Shown here: one piece after another, positions 1 through 5,644 of the stretch
Layout of the letters: the number at the start of each line of letters is the position of its first letter
Position numbering within the stretch: the first letter of the stretch is position 1
NCBI GenBank assembly: GCA_020846515.1
Contig: JADLDX010000981.1
Span: 1 to 6,676 of the forward strand
Length of the DNA: 6,676 nucleotides
Reading direction: 5' to 3'
From: Pirellulaceae bacterium
GTDB lineage: Bacteria > Planctomycetota > Planctomycetia > Pirellulales > Pirellulaceae
Notes under the pieces: model-generated
Seen by the model: the letters and a program-made list of their open reading frames with translations, nothing else
The model's database searches: none
Told to the model about the DNA's origin: nothing
Translations under genes and position numbers: made by a program

Positions 1-104
1 AGTCGGGGAGGGCGCCTCCCGTACTAACCAAAGCCAGAAGCACGTCGCGGCTAACTCTTCGCTGCTAACTCTTCTCTGCGGCGCACGCGCCCTCCCCGAA
101 AAAA
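1..104. repeat. Intergenic repeat element, copy A
   Basis: A GC-rich non-coding unit with perfect 13-bp terminal inverted repeats, TCGGGGAGGGCGC at 3-15 and its complement at 87-99. A near-identical direct copy lies at 170-259; the last 29 bases (74-102) match 231-259 exactly, and the AAGCCAGAAGCAC core is shared. Next to the left terminus, GGAGG (7-11) can also pair with CCTCC (15-19) across a 3-nt loop. This copy carries two tandem 14-bp units (47-60 and 61-74, one mismatch) where the other copy has one. No open frame is present. It looks like a dispersed planctomycete intergenic element, possibly REP- or MITE-like; that class is inferred. The window edge may cut its left flank. Confidence 0.75.
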
Positions 105-120
105 CAGGCTGCAGTAGCAA

Positions 121-156
121 ACTAACCCTCTCGCTGCGTAGCAGTGGGAGGGTCGA
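121..156. repeat. Hairpin repeat, forward copy
   Basis: An imperfect palindrome: ACCCTC (125-130) pairs with GAGGGT (148-153), and CTGC (134-137) pairs with GCAG (141-144). The three positions between pair as one G-C and two G-T, giving a nearly continuous 13-bp stem with a 3-nt loop. The ends (ACTAACCCTC at left, GAGGGTCGA at right) reappear in reverse orientation at 281-315, so this is one unit of a repeat family rather than a lone terminator. No T-run follows the stem on the + strand. Confidence 0.7.
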
Positions 157-169
157 CTGGCGTCAGCTC

Positions 170-259
170 AGTCGGGGAGGGGGCCTCCCCAGTGCTAACC
201 TAAGCCAGAAGCACTTCGCTGCAAACTCACCTCTGCGGCGCACGCGCCCTCCCCGAAAA
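170..259. repeat. Intergenic repeat element, copy B
   Basis: A direct copy of the unit at 1-104. Its terminal inverted repeats are perfect over 10 bp (TCGGGGAGGG at 172-181 and its complement at 247-256). Next to the left terminus it can form a 7-bp hairpin, GGGGAGG (174-180) with CCTCCCC (184-190), over a GGG loop. Relative to copy A it lacks one 14-bp internal tandem unit and has a 2-nt insertion after the left terminus. It is flanked by hairpin repeats in opposite orientations at 121-156 and 281-315, so the two element families are interleaved. Confidence 0.75.
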
Positions 260-283
260 TCTACGCTTAACGCGTGATTTTCG
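254..283. repeat. Hairpin joining repeat copy B to the inverted hairpin repeat
   Basis: CGAAAATC (254-261) pairs with GATTTTCG (276-283), and inside it ACGC (263-266) pairs with GCGT (272-275) around a TTAAC loop, with one bulged T at 262. This gives a 12-bp stem. It overlaps the right end of the repeat at 170-259 and the left end of the hairpin repeat at 281-315, so the three pieces may form one composite element. It has no counterpart after copy A, where the corresponding sequence is different. Confidence 0.6.
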
Positions 284-315
284 ACCCTCCCTCAGCTGCG
301 CTTGGGAGGGTTAGT
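281..315. repeat. Hairpin repeat, inverted copy
   Basis: ACCCTCCC (284-291) pairs perfectly with GGGAGGGT (304-311), with a further short AGC/GCT pairing in the loop. Read on the minus strand, its ends match those of the unit at 121-156 (ACTAACCCTC on one side, GAGGGTCGA on the other), so the two are inverted copies of one family. The stem could slow polymerase or end an upstream transcript, but no T-tract follows and such a role is not shown. The 81 bases between here and the sigma gene hold only its leader, with no convincing promoter. Confidence 0.7.
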
Positions 316-396
316 TCCTGCAAAATCTGCGACAATTCTGGCTAAACGTGTTGATGTTCGCGATTCCGCCGACATTAGCCCTTAGGAGCCACATTT

Positions 397-924
397 ATGC
401 AGAATTCAGATCACTCGGAAATCGTTAGCCAAATCGCGCGCCTCCAAACCCGACTAAGGGGTTTGGTGAGGTGTTTATTGGTGCGATCTTCGGACGTGGA
501 AGATGTCCTTCAGGAAGTCAATGCGGTGCTGTGGGAGAAAGCTGGCGAGTTCCAGTCAGGGACCGACTTTTGGGCCTGGGCCAGCCAAATCGCTCGATTC
601 AAGGTCCTGAACCATATTAGAAAATACCAGCGGGACCGATTGGTTTTTGATGCAACATTGCTCGATGAAATTGCTGATCTGGCCGAGCAGCGGTTGACTC
701 AGATCGACCATCGACGTGAGGCCCTCGAAGGCTGCCTAAATCAATTGCCACCCGCGCAACGACAGCTGATTGACTTGCGTTACACCGGCGGTCACGCCCT
801 CGAATCGATTGCGGAAATGATCGGTCGACCACAAGCATCCATTCGCCAGACTCTATATCGACTGCGCCAAACTCTACTGGCTTGCATCGAATCAAAGATG
901 CAAACCGAGGGAGGAGCGACATGA
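397..924 (+). CDS. ECF-like RNA polymerase sigma factor (Rhodopirellula/Verrucomicrobium type)
   Basis: A 175-residue sigma-70 family factor that would direct RNA polymerase to a dedicated promoter set. Region 2 spans about residues 10-80, with the core-binding DVEDVLQEV motif (33-41) and an aromatic, basic promoter-melting and -10 segment (FWAWASQIARFKVLNHIRK, 58-76). Region 4 spans about 108-165: LNQLPPAQRQLIDLRY leads into a helix-turn-helix (137-160) for the -35 element. Regions 1 and 3 are missing, as in extracytoplasmic-function factors, and the length is normal for the planctomycete/verrucomicrobial subfamily. The ATG at 397 is preceded by AGGAG (384-388) with an 8-nt spacer. The stop overlaps the ATG of the anti-sigma-like gene, so the two are probably translationally coupled and the sigma factor is probably held at the membrane by that partner. 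Target promoters are unknown. Confidence 0.93.
   Translation: MQNSDHSEIVSQIARLQTRLRGLVRCLLVRSSDVEDVLQEVNAVLWEKAGEFQSGTDFWAWASQIARFKVLNHIRKYQRDRLVFDATLLDEIADLAEQRLTQIDHRREALEGCLNQLPPAQRQLIDLRYTGGHALESIAEMIGRPQASIRQTLYRLRQTLLACIESKMQTEGGAT
910..916 (+). promoter_or_regulatory. Ribosome binding site fixing the start of the anti-sigma-like gene
   Basis: GGAGGAG lies 4 nt before the ATG at 921, inside the 3' end of the sigma gene. It supports the ATG at 921 over the in-frame ATG at 882, which would add 13 hydrophilic residues encoded inside the sigma gene and has no comparable site. Confidence 0.75.
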
Positions 925-1844
925 ACCCGAAGCCTCGTTTCTCGGAATTGATGTCTAGATTGCTCGATGACGCGCTGACTGATGACGAGGTAGCTGAACT
1001 GGCGTCGTGTCTACACGCAGACCCAGCGCTGCGTTCGCAATTGGTAGACCACTTGCTGCTGGATACCTTGCTGGATGAAAATCTTGGTCAAGAACCGCTG
1101 ACTTCTCTCGTAGACCTTATGGGCGTTACGGCAAATCAACCACTGCCTGGCCAGGCTCAAGAACTGATACAGCCGCTGACGAAAACGCAGATTGTAACGG
1201 TCGATCATCGACGTCGGTCTTGGATGTCAGGTTGGCTGATGGCTGCGGCCAGCCTGCTGTTGGTCGTCTTGCTTTTCAATCTGCAGGGTGAAAAAGAAGC
1301 CTTCGCTAGTGTGGCTCAAGTTGTTCAAGCTGCCATGCAGACGCATGCTCAAGCCATTGAGCGTGTCTATGTTGTTGAGGTGCTGCGCGGCGAAACCGGC
1401 CAACCCCGACTCGAGCTTCCCAGGGATGTGCGCGTAGCCACTCAAGGCGACCGTTTCTGGGTGCAGATGAATGGAATTCGGAAGTGGACTTGGGGCCGCG
1501 ATGGAGCAGGGGCCATGTGGTTGACGTTGGGTCAACGTCGTGCGGTCGTTTTAGATTCGGAAGAAATGGGAGCTCCGCTGCGTTACATCGGAGATCTTTA
1601 CTCGCTGAATCTGGAAACATTGCTGCAGAGTTTTCTGAAACATTGCCAGTTGGAAATGTCCGATGGGCCTGGAGATACAACCATGATCGTCGCCACGCCT
1701 CGTCAACAGTGGAGCAACCGACCGCTCAAACGCGCCACGATCGAAATAGATCGAGAAACCAAAGCCATTCGCAAACTGGTCATTGAACGCGAGTTTGATC
1801 GCTCTAGTTCGATCGCCACGTTTACTTTGGTCGAGTCTCGATGA
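921..1844 (+). CDS. Membrane-anchored anti-sigma-like protein with periplasmic beta-rich domain
   Basis: A 307-residue protein from the ATG at 921, overlapping the sigma stop as ATGA. Residues 1-60 (LLDDALTDDEVAELASCLHADPALRSQLVDHLLLDTLL) have the form of the short cytoplasmic helical region found in planctomycete anti-sigma and FecR-like proteins. Basic residues HRRR (96-99) precede one membrane segment (about 101-121), giving an N-in topology. The remaining 185 residues would be periplasmic and alternate short beta strands with loops, with a TPRQQWSNRPLKRATIEIDRETKAI stretch split by turns, recalling the LolA/RseB fold; that fold is inferred, with no signature motif. No zinc-binding HxxxCxxC motif is seen. 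The likely role is to hold the upstream sigma factor inactive until an envelope signal arrives. The frame ends at TGA 1842-1844, yet coding-like sequence continues in frame to 2015, so the protein may be truncated or read through. Confidence 0.75.
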   Translation: MNPKPRFSELMSRLLDDALTDDEVAELASCLHADPALRSQLVDHLLLDTLLDENLGQEPLTSLVDLMGVTANQPLPGQAQELIQPLTKTQIVTVDHRRRSWMSGWLMAAASLLLVVLLFNLQGEKEAFASVAQVVQAAMQTHAQAIERVYVVEVLRGETGQPRLELPRDVRVATQGDRFWVQMNGIRKWTWGRDGAGAMWLTLGQRRAVVLDSEEMGAPLRYIGDLYSLNLETLLQSFLKHCQLEMSDGPGDTTMIVATPRQQWSNRPLKRATIEIDRETKAIRKLVIEREFDRSSSIATFTLVESR

Positions 1845-2015
1845 GCGGACGAGTCGCTTTATAGTCCCGAAGGGCACTTGTCCGAACCCTATCGAATTTT
1901 CGCCATCGAGACCAATGCCGCGCAGCGCCTGGAGCAAATCAGGAACTGGTTCGGACCGGCTGCAGAACATTGGATGCAGATATTAGATGCAAGTCCTAAT
2001 GAAAAAATGAGATGA
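1845..2015 (+). other. In-frame coding-like extension after the anti-sigma stop
   Basis: Directly after TGA 1842-1844 the same frame stays open for 56 codons and ends at TGA 2013-2015. It would add ADESLYSPEGHLSEPYRIF, then a helical, Trp-rich segment containing QRLEQIRNWFG and AEHWMQIL. By hand count, GC over its first 38 codons is about 58, 45 and 71 percent at codon positions 1, 2 and 3, the pattern of coding DNA at this GC. It has no usable start codon or ribosome site of its own, so it reads as the lost or conditionally translated C-terminus of the preceding protein. Explanations are a recent nonsense mutation, a base-call error, or TGA readthrough. TGA also ends the sigma gene, so code reassignment is unlikely. 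Confidence 0.55.
1846..1884 (+). other. Stem-loop immediately downstream of the anti-sigma TGA
   Basis: Nine consecutive pairs (1846-1854 with 1876-1884, one of them G-T) form a stem that begins one base after the TGA. The 21-nt loop holds an inner CCC-GAA-GGG hairpin (1866-1874). There is no T-run after it and coding-like sequence runs through it, so it is not a typical terminator. Structures in this position can promote stop-codon readthrough. A stem of this size can also arise by chance, and no function is shown. Confidence 0.35.
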
Positions 2016-2091
2016 GTGGCAACCTGGTGACGAAGGTTTGCTACTTATCACGGAAATTCATAAATCACAAACCCAATAGTACGAGGCTTTC

Positions 2092-4425
2092 ATGTGTCGT
2101 AGTTCCATTGTTTTCTGCAGTTTGATCGGCGTCATCACAGCAGCCTTATCTTTCACCGCTGTCAGGCGAGTCTATGCCCAGCAGGAGATCGAAAAGCGAT
2201 TCGAACAGCTCGATGGAAATCGCGACGGAAAAATTACGCCCGACGAACTTCGACAAGCGGCCATCTTTAAAGCACTCGACGTAGACTCCAATGGCGAGAT
2301 CACCAAAGATGAAGCGAAACAGGCTGGCCGCCGCGGACGATTAAAAAACATATTGGGTGGCGGTAAGTTGCAAGCCGAATCCAAGGATGAGGTTATCCCC
2401 GCCGAGCCAGCGAAAGCACTGGATACTCCTGTTCGCCAAGGGCCCAAACGGCTCACGCCTGGTGAACATGGTATCGGTCGCTGGGTGGCTGACTTTCGTT
2501 TCACCGACATCGGCGGCACTGAACGAAAGCTGCATGGCGACAACCAGCACGAATTGACGGTTATCGCCTTCACCAGCACCACATGCCCAATCAGTAACAA
2601 GTACCTGCCCACGCTGGTCGAATACAATCGAGAGTATGCCTCGCGCGGTGTGCGCTTTGTGTTGGTCAATAGCGTGGCGACCGATAAACCGACCGACATG
2701 CAGGACGCGGTCAAACGTTTCCAACCAGCGATCGAATATGCATTCGATCGGGATCATCAATTCGCTTCCCATCTGTCGGCCAGCAGCACCACCGAGGTGT
2801 TTGTACTCGATCGATCTCATACGCTGGTGTATCGCGGTGCGATCGATGATCAATATGGTTTTGGTTACGCGATCGATGCGCCTCGTTTCACTTATTTACG
2901 AGACGCTTTGGAGGCCGCATTGGACGGTCGGCCAGTGTTGGTTTCAGCCACAGCCGCCCCGGGCTGCGCGCTGAATGTCAAATCAGAGTCAAGCCAAAAC
3001 ACGGAAGTCACGTACTACAACCAGGTCTCACGACTGCTTCAGCGACATTGTGTTGAATGTCATCGCGCTGGCGGAGTCGGTCCATTCGCGTTGGACACTT
3101 TAGAGGATGCCAAAGCGCACGCACCAATGATACGGGAAGTGATCAAGCGTGGAATCATGCCGCCTTGGTTCGCAGCCAAACACGAGGAACAGAAGATCTC
3201 ACCGTGGATTAACGATCGCACGCTCTCTGCACCTGAGAAGGAGCAACTCTTGGCATGGATCGATAACCACGCTCCCGCAGGCGACCCGAATCAAGCTCCC
3301 AAAGCAAGACGCTTTGCCGATGGCTGGCTGATTGGAAAACCAGACGCGGTGTTTGAGTTCTCCAAGCCAGTCAAGGTCAAAGCAACTGGTACGATGCCTT
3401 ATCTAAATGTGATCGTCGACACGCACCTCGATCAAGATCAATGGGTGCAAGCGATTGAGGTCCGCCCTGGCAACCCCAGCGTTGTTCATCACGTGCTGGT
3501 CTTCGTCCAAGGCACCGACGAGGACGATGGCCCGCGTGACGATGCGGCCGATGAACGATCAGGCTACTGGGGAATTTATGTTCCCGGCAATAGTACGCTG
3601 GTCTATCCGGAAGGCTATGCCAAACGGATCCCCAAAGGTGCCCGTCTGCGCTTTCAAATGCACTACACGCCCAATGGCACCGCAACCGAAGATCGCACCA
3701 GTATCGGGTTGGTCTTTGCGAAACAACCGCCGAAGCACGAAGTCTTGGTGGCGAGTGTCGTCAACGCGAGTTTCCGCATACCGGCTGGAGCCGACAATCA
3801 CCAGGTGGTTGCCAGTATCAACCGCGTGCCCGCCGATGTTCAAGTCCTGGCTTTCCTTCCCCACATGCACCTGCGTGGCAAAGCCGCCAGGTACGATCTG
3901 GTTTCAGCGGGCGAGACTCGTACGATGCTCGATATTCCGCGTTATGACTTTAACTGGCAGTTGCTCTATCGCTACGCAGAACCCGTTAGCATCAAAGCCG
4001 GCGACACCCTACGGTTCACGGCGTGGTATGACAACAGCAGCGGCAATCCAGCCAATCCCGATCCTAATCAAGAGGTGCGAGGGGGCCCACAAACGGAAGA
4101 CGAGATGCACTTGGGTTACGTCGAGTACATCGTGCCCGGCGCCAAGCCCGGAGATCCAGCGCCCCTGTCACCACGTGGACGGGTGCGTGGCGCGATTCGA
4201 AATGTCTTGGGCGAAGGAAACGCGGCAGAATCTAAGCTAGGAGATGTGCTCTTCCAGCAGTTGGATGCCGATGGCGATGGCAGCGTATCGCGGGCCGAGG
4301 TCAAAGCCAAGTATGCCAATAACCCAGCCGCCTCGAGCACTATCTTCGATCGACTCGACTCCGACAAGAACGGCCAATTGAGTCGCCAAGAACTCCGCAG
4401 ACTCAGCGAGATCATGAAGCGTTAA
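2092..4425 (+). CDS. Exported EF-hand / redoxin / cytochrome c / copper monooxygenase fusion protein
   Basis: A 777-residue protein with a signal peptide ending near Ala29 (VYA-QQ), so it acts in the periplasm or outside the cell. Domains in order: two EF-hand loops (D41-E52 and D63-E74, canonical calcium ligands); a thioredoxin-like redoxin domain (about 131-285) with one cysteine in TTCPISNKY (C165) and a second in a GC motif (C292), but no CxxC; a c-type heme site C320-V-E-C-H324, with M356 in the MPPW motif as possible sixth ligand; a copper type II monooxygenase region like peptidylglycine hydroxylating monooxygenase (about 410-685); and two more EF-hands (D725-E736, D756-E767). The copper ligands expected for PHM are visible: H466-H467, H524 in QMHYTP, H591 and H593 in PHMHLRG, and M672 in DEMHLGY. 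This predicts a calcium-stabilised, heme- and copper-binding oxidoreductase; substrate unknown. GAGG (2083-2086) precedes the ATG by 5 nt. Confidence 0.9.
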   Translation: MCRSSIVFCSLIGVITAALSFTAVRRVYAQQEIEKRFEQLDGNRDGKITPDELRQAAIFKALDVDSNGEITKDEAKQAGRRGRLKNILGGGKLQAESKDEVIPAEPAKALDTPVRQGPKRLTPGEHGIGRWVADFRFTDIGGTERKLHGDNQHELTVIAFTSTTCPISNKYLPTLVEYNREYASRGVRFVLVNSVATDKPTDMQDAVKRFQPAIEYAFDRDHQFASHLSASSTTEVFVLDRSHTLVYRGAIDDQYGFGYAIDAPRFTYLRDALEAALDGRPVLVSATAAPGCALNVKSESSQNTEVTYYNQVSRLLQRHCVECHRAGGVGPFALDTLEDAKAHAPMIREVIKRGIMPPWFAAKHEEQKISPWINDRTLSAPEKEQLLAWIDNHAPAGDPNQAPKARRFADGWLIGKPDAVFEFSKPVKVKATGTMPYLNVIVDTHLDQDQWVQAIEVRPGNPSVVHHVLVFVQGTDEDDGPRDDAADERSGYWGIYVPGNSTLVYPEGYAKRIPKGARLRFQMHYTPNGTATEDRTSIGLVFAKQPPKHEVLVASVVNASFRIPAGADNHQVVASINRVPADVQVLAFLPHMHLRGKAARYDLVSAGETRTMLDIPRYDFNWQLLYRYAEPVSIKAGDTLRFTAWYDNSSGNPANPDPNQEVRGGPQTEDEMHLGYVEYIVPGAKPGDPAPLSPRGRVRGAIRNVLGEGNAAESKLGDVLFQQLDADGDGSVSRAEVKAKYANNPAASSTIFDRLDSDKNGQLSRQELRRLSEIMKR

Positions 4426-4508
4426 TCGTATCTTTGATTGCCCCCAACACCACGTTCGTGGTTTGACGGCAACTGTACGTTACTTTTGTTTTCCGATGGG
4501 GAAGTGCC

Positions 4509-5495
4509 ATGATAGGCGCGTTTTCGTTTGACCGATTAGTTCTGGTGGTCCTCTGGGTTCTACTATCGAGACCTGTCGTTCAAGCCGACTATGACCCATT
4601 GCAGACAACCAGTGCAAAATCGACGCAGACTGACCTGACGATTAAAGACGCGCAGCGCTCGCGTGATATTCCGATTCGCGTCTATCTGCCGGCTGACAAA
4701 TCGCCAGTACCGGTGGTGCTGTTCAGTCATGGACTGGGTGGCAATCGCGAAGGTTCCGCGTTTCTTGGTAAGCATTGGGCGATGCGGGGATATGTGGCTG
4801 TTTTCTTACAACATCCTGGCAGCGATGACCGTGTATGGAAAGGCGCGCCGGCCACTGAGCGCATGGCGGCATTAAAGAGCGCTGCGAGTGTAAAAGAATT
4901 TCTAGCGCGCGTGCAGGACGTGCCGGCGGTTTTGGACCAACTGGACGCCTGGAATCGAGACAGCGCCCATGAGTTGGGAGGCAGGTTGGATCTAAAGCAC
5001 GTGGGTATGTCTGGGCATTCGTTTGGCGCCGTCACCACTCAAGCGGTCAGTGGACAAGTGCCACCGCTGGGCAAGGGTTTCACCGACGACCGCATCCAGG
5101 CAGCTGTCATCATGAGCCCTAGCGGTCCCGCCAACGGTAATACGAAAAAGGCATTCGGCCAGGTGAAGACGCCTTGGCTACTGCTGACCGGAACCAAAGA
5201 CAACAACCCCGTCAGTGGCGCTGATGCAAGCACGCGCCTGGTCGTCTTCCCAGAGTTGCCGCCAGGCTCGAAGTATCAATTGGTACTCGACAACGCTGCA
5301 CACTCAGCGTTTACCGAGCGAGCTTTACCCAGCGAAACCGTGCGGCGAAACCCGAATCATCACCGCGCCATACTTGCCATCACCACGGCGTTTTGGGACG
5401 CCTATCTCCGCCAAGATGCCGAGGCGCGAGCGTGGCTGGACGGCGACGCAGTCAAAAGCGTCCTCGAACAGGGCGACCAGTGGGAGAAAAAATAA
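4509..5495 (+). CDS. Exported alpha/beta hydrolase (dienelactone hydrolase / PAF acetylhydrolase-like)
   Basis: A 328-residue serine hydrolase with an N-terminal signal sequence (hydrophobic 10-20, likely cleavage after Ala26, VVQA-DYD). The fold's landmarks are in the expected order: the oxyanion-hole HG in FSHGLGG (73-78), the nucleophile elbow GHSFG with Ser171, the probable acid Asp231 in TGTKDNN, and the catalytic His265 in NAAHSAF. The insert between strands (VWKGAPATERMAALKSAA and after) and overall layout fit the secreted hydrolases annotated as predicted dienelactone hydrolases, which resemble PAF acetylhydrolase. It probably hydrolyses an ester outside the cytoplasm; the substrate cannot be read from the sequence. 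GGGGAAG (4498-4504) sits 4 nt before the ATG. It follows the 777-residue gene by 83 bp with no clear terminator between, so co-transcription is possible. Confidence 0.88.
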   Translation: MIGAFSFDRLVLVVLWVLLSRPVVQADYDPLQTTSAKSTQTDLTIKDAQRSRDIPIRVYLPADKSPVPVVLFSHGLGGNREGSAFLGKHWAMRGYVAVFLQHPGSDDRVWKGAPATERMAALKSAASVKEFLARVQDVPAVLDQLDAWNRDSAHELGGRLDLKHVGMSGHSFGAVTTQAVSGQVPPLGKGFTDDRIQAAVIMSPSGPANGNTKKAFGQVKTPWLLLTGTKDNNPVSGADASTRLVVFPELPPGSKYQLVLDNAAHSAFTERALPSETVRRNPNHHRAILAITTAFWDAYLRQDAEARAWLDGDAVKSVLEQGDQWEKK

Positions 5496-5517
5496 AAGAC
5501 GCTGTCGAAACAAGGAA

Positions 5518-5532
5518 TGATTAAAAAAATCA
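5518..5532. promoter_or_regulatory. A-centred dyad sharing half-sites with the downstream dyad
   Basis: TGATT (5518-5522) and AATCA (5528-5532) form an inverted repeat around AAAAA, just after the hydrolase gene. The same TGATT/AATCA half-sites recur at 5609-5621 inside the stronger dyad before the ATPase gene. It could be a second, weaker site for the same regulator or a chance match in an AT-rich spacer. Confidence 0.2.
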
Positions 5533-5603
5533 ATGGACTTGTCGCGCGATAAATAACGTGGCAGTGTATTTCGTCGGCGAACCGACCAGCTAACAAAACT
5601 GTC

Positions 5604-5609
5604 TACAAT
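5604..5609 (+). promoter_or_regulatory. Possible -10 box for the AAA+ ATPase gene
   Basis: TACAAT matches the -10 consensus at five of six positions and lies 35 bp before the ATG. No good -35 hexamer is found 16-18 bp upstream (the region reads ACCGACC), so an activator or a non-housekeeping sigma factor might be needed, or the match is accidental. Confidence 0.25.
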
Positions 5610-5623
5610 GATTGTCAATCATT
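5607..5623. promoter_or_regulatory. 17-bp perfect dyad, candidate operator before the AAA+ gene
   Basis: AATGATTG (5607-5614) and CAATCATT (5616-5623) are exact reverse complements around a single T. The dyad lies 21 bp before the ATG at 5645 and overlaps the possible -10 box at 5604-5609, where a bound dimer would block initiation. Its spacing does not match a Fur box or an FNR/CRP-type site, so the regulator is not recognised. Operator function is inferred from symmetry and position only. Confidence 0.45.
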
Positions 5624-5644
5624 TCCATCTTCAGCGAGACAGTC

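Noticed and set aside
1..315. Repeat cluster as a CRISPR array
   Set aside because: The units are about 90-100 bp, only two in number, have internal terminal inverted repeats and lack regular short spacers or cas genes.
351..378. Possible promoter TTGATG / CATTAG with a 16-bp spacer before the sigma gene
   Set aside because: Both hexamers match the consensus poorly, and such pairs are common by chance; planctomycete promoters are not well defined.
882..920. Upstream ATG at 882 as start of the anti-sigma-like gene
   Set aside because: It would add 13 hydrophilic residues from inside the sigma gene; ATG 921 has a strong GGAGGAG site and the usual ATGA overlap.
1842..1844. Genetic-code reassignment of TGA
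   Set aside because: TGA also ends the sigma gene, and TGA 2013-2015 closes the extension, so TGA acts as a normal stop in this genome.
1783..1986. Overlapping + strand open frame at the anti-sigma 3' end
   Set aside because: The anti-sigma frame and its in-frame extension show the coding pattern here; this frame gives a low-complexity, basic and serine-rich peptide.
2172..2853. Long minus-strand open frames opposite the redoxin region
   Set aside because: They are antisense shadows of a well-supported gene and have no recognisable motifs or ribosome sites.
3455..4240. Long + strand open frame inside the 777-residue gene (261 residues)
   Set aside because: It lies wholly in another frame of a gene with clear domains and lacks any recognisable family or coherent start.
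4449..4462. ACCAC-GTTC-GTGGT hairpin between the redox gene and the hydrolase as a terminator
   Set aside because: The stem is only 5 bp and no T-run follows, so it does not qualify as an intrinsic terminator.
5607..5623. Dyad read as a Fur box or FNR/CRP site
   Set aside because: The distance between the GAT and ATC half-sites is 5 bp, which fits neither the Fur core nor the 4-bp spacer of FNR-type TTGAT-N4-ATCAA sites.
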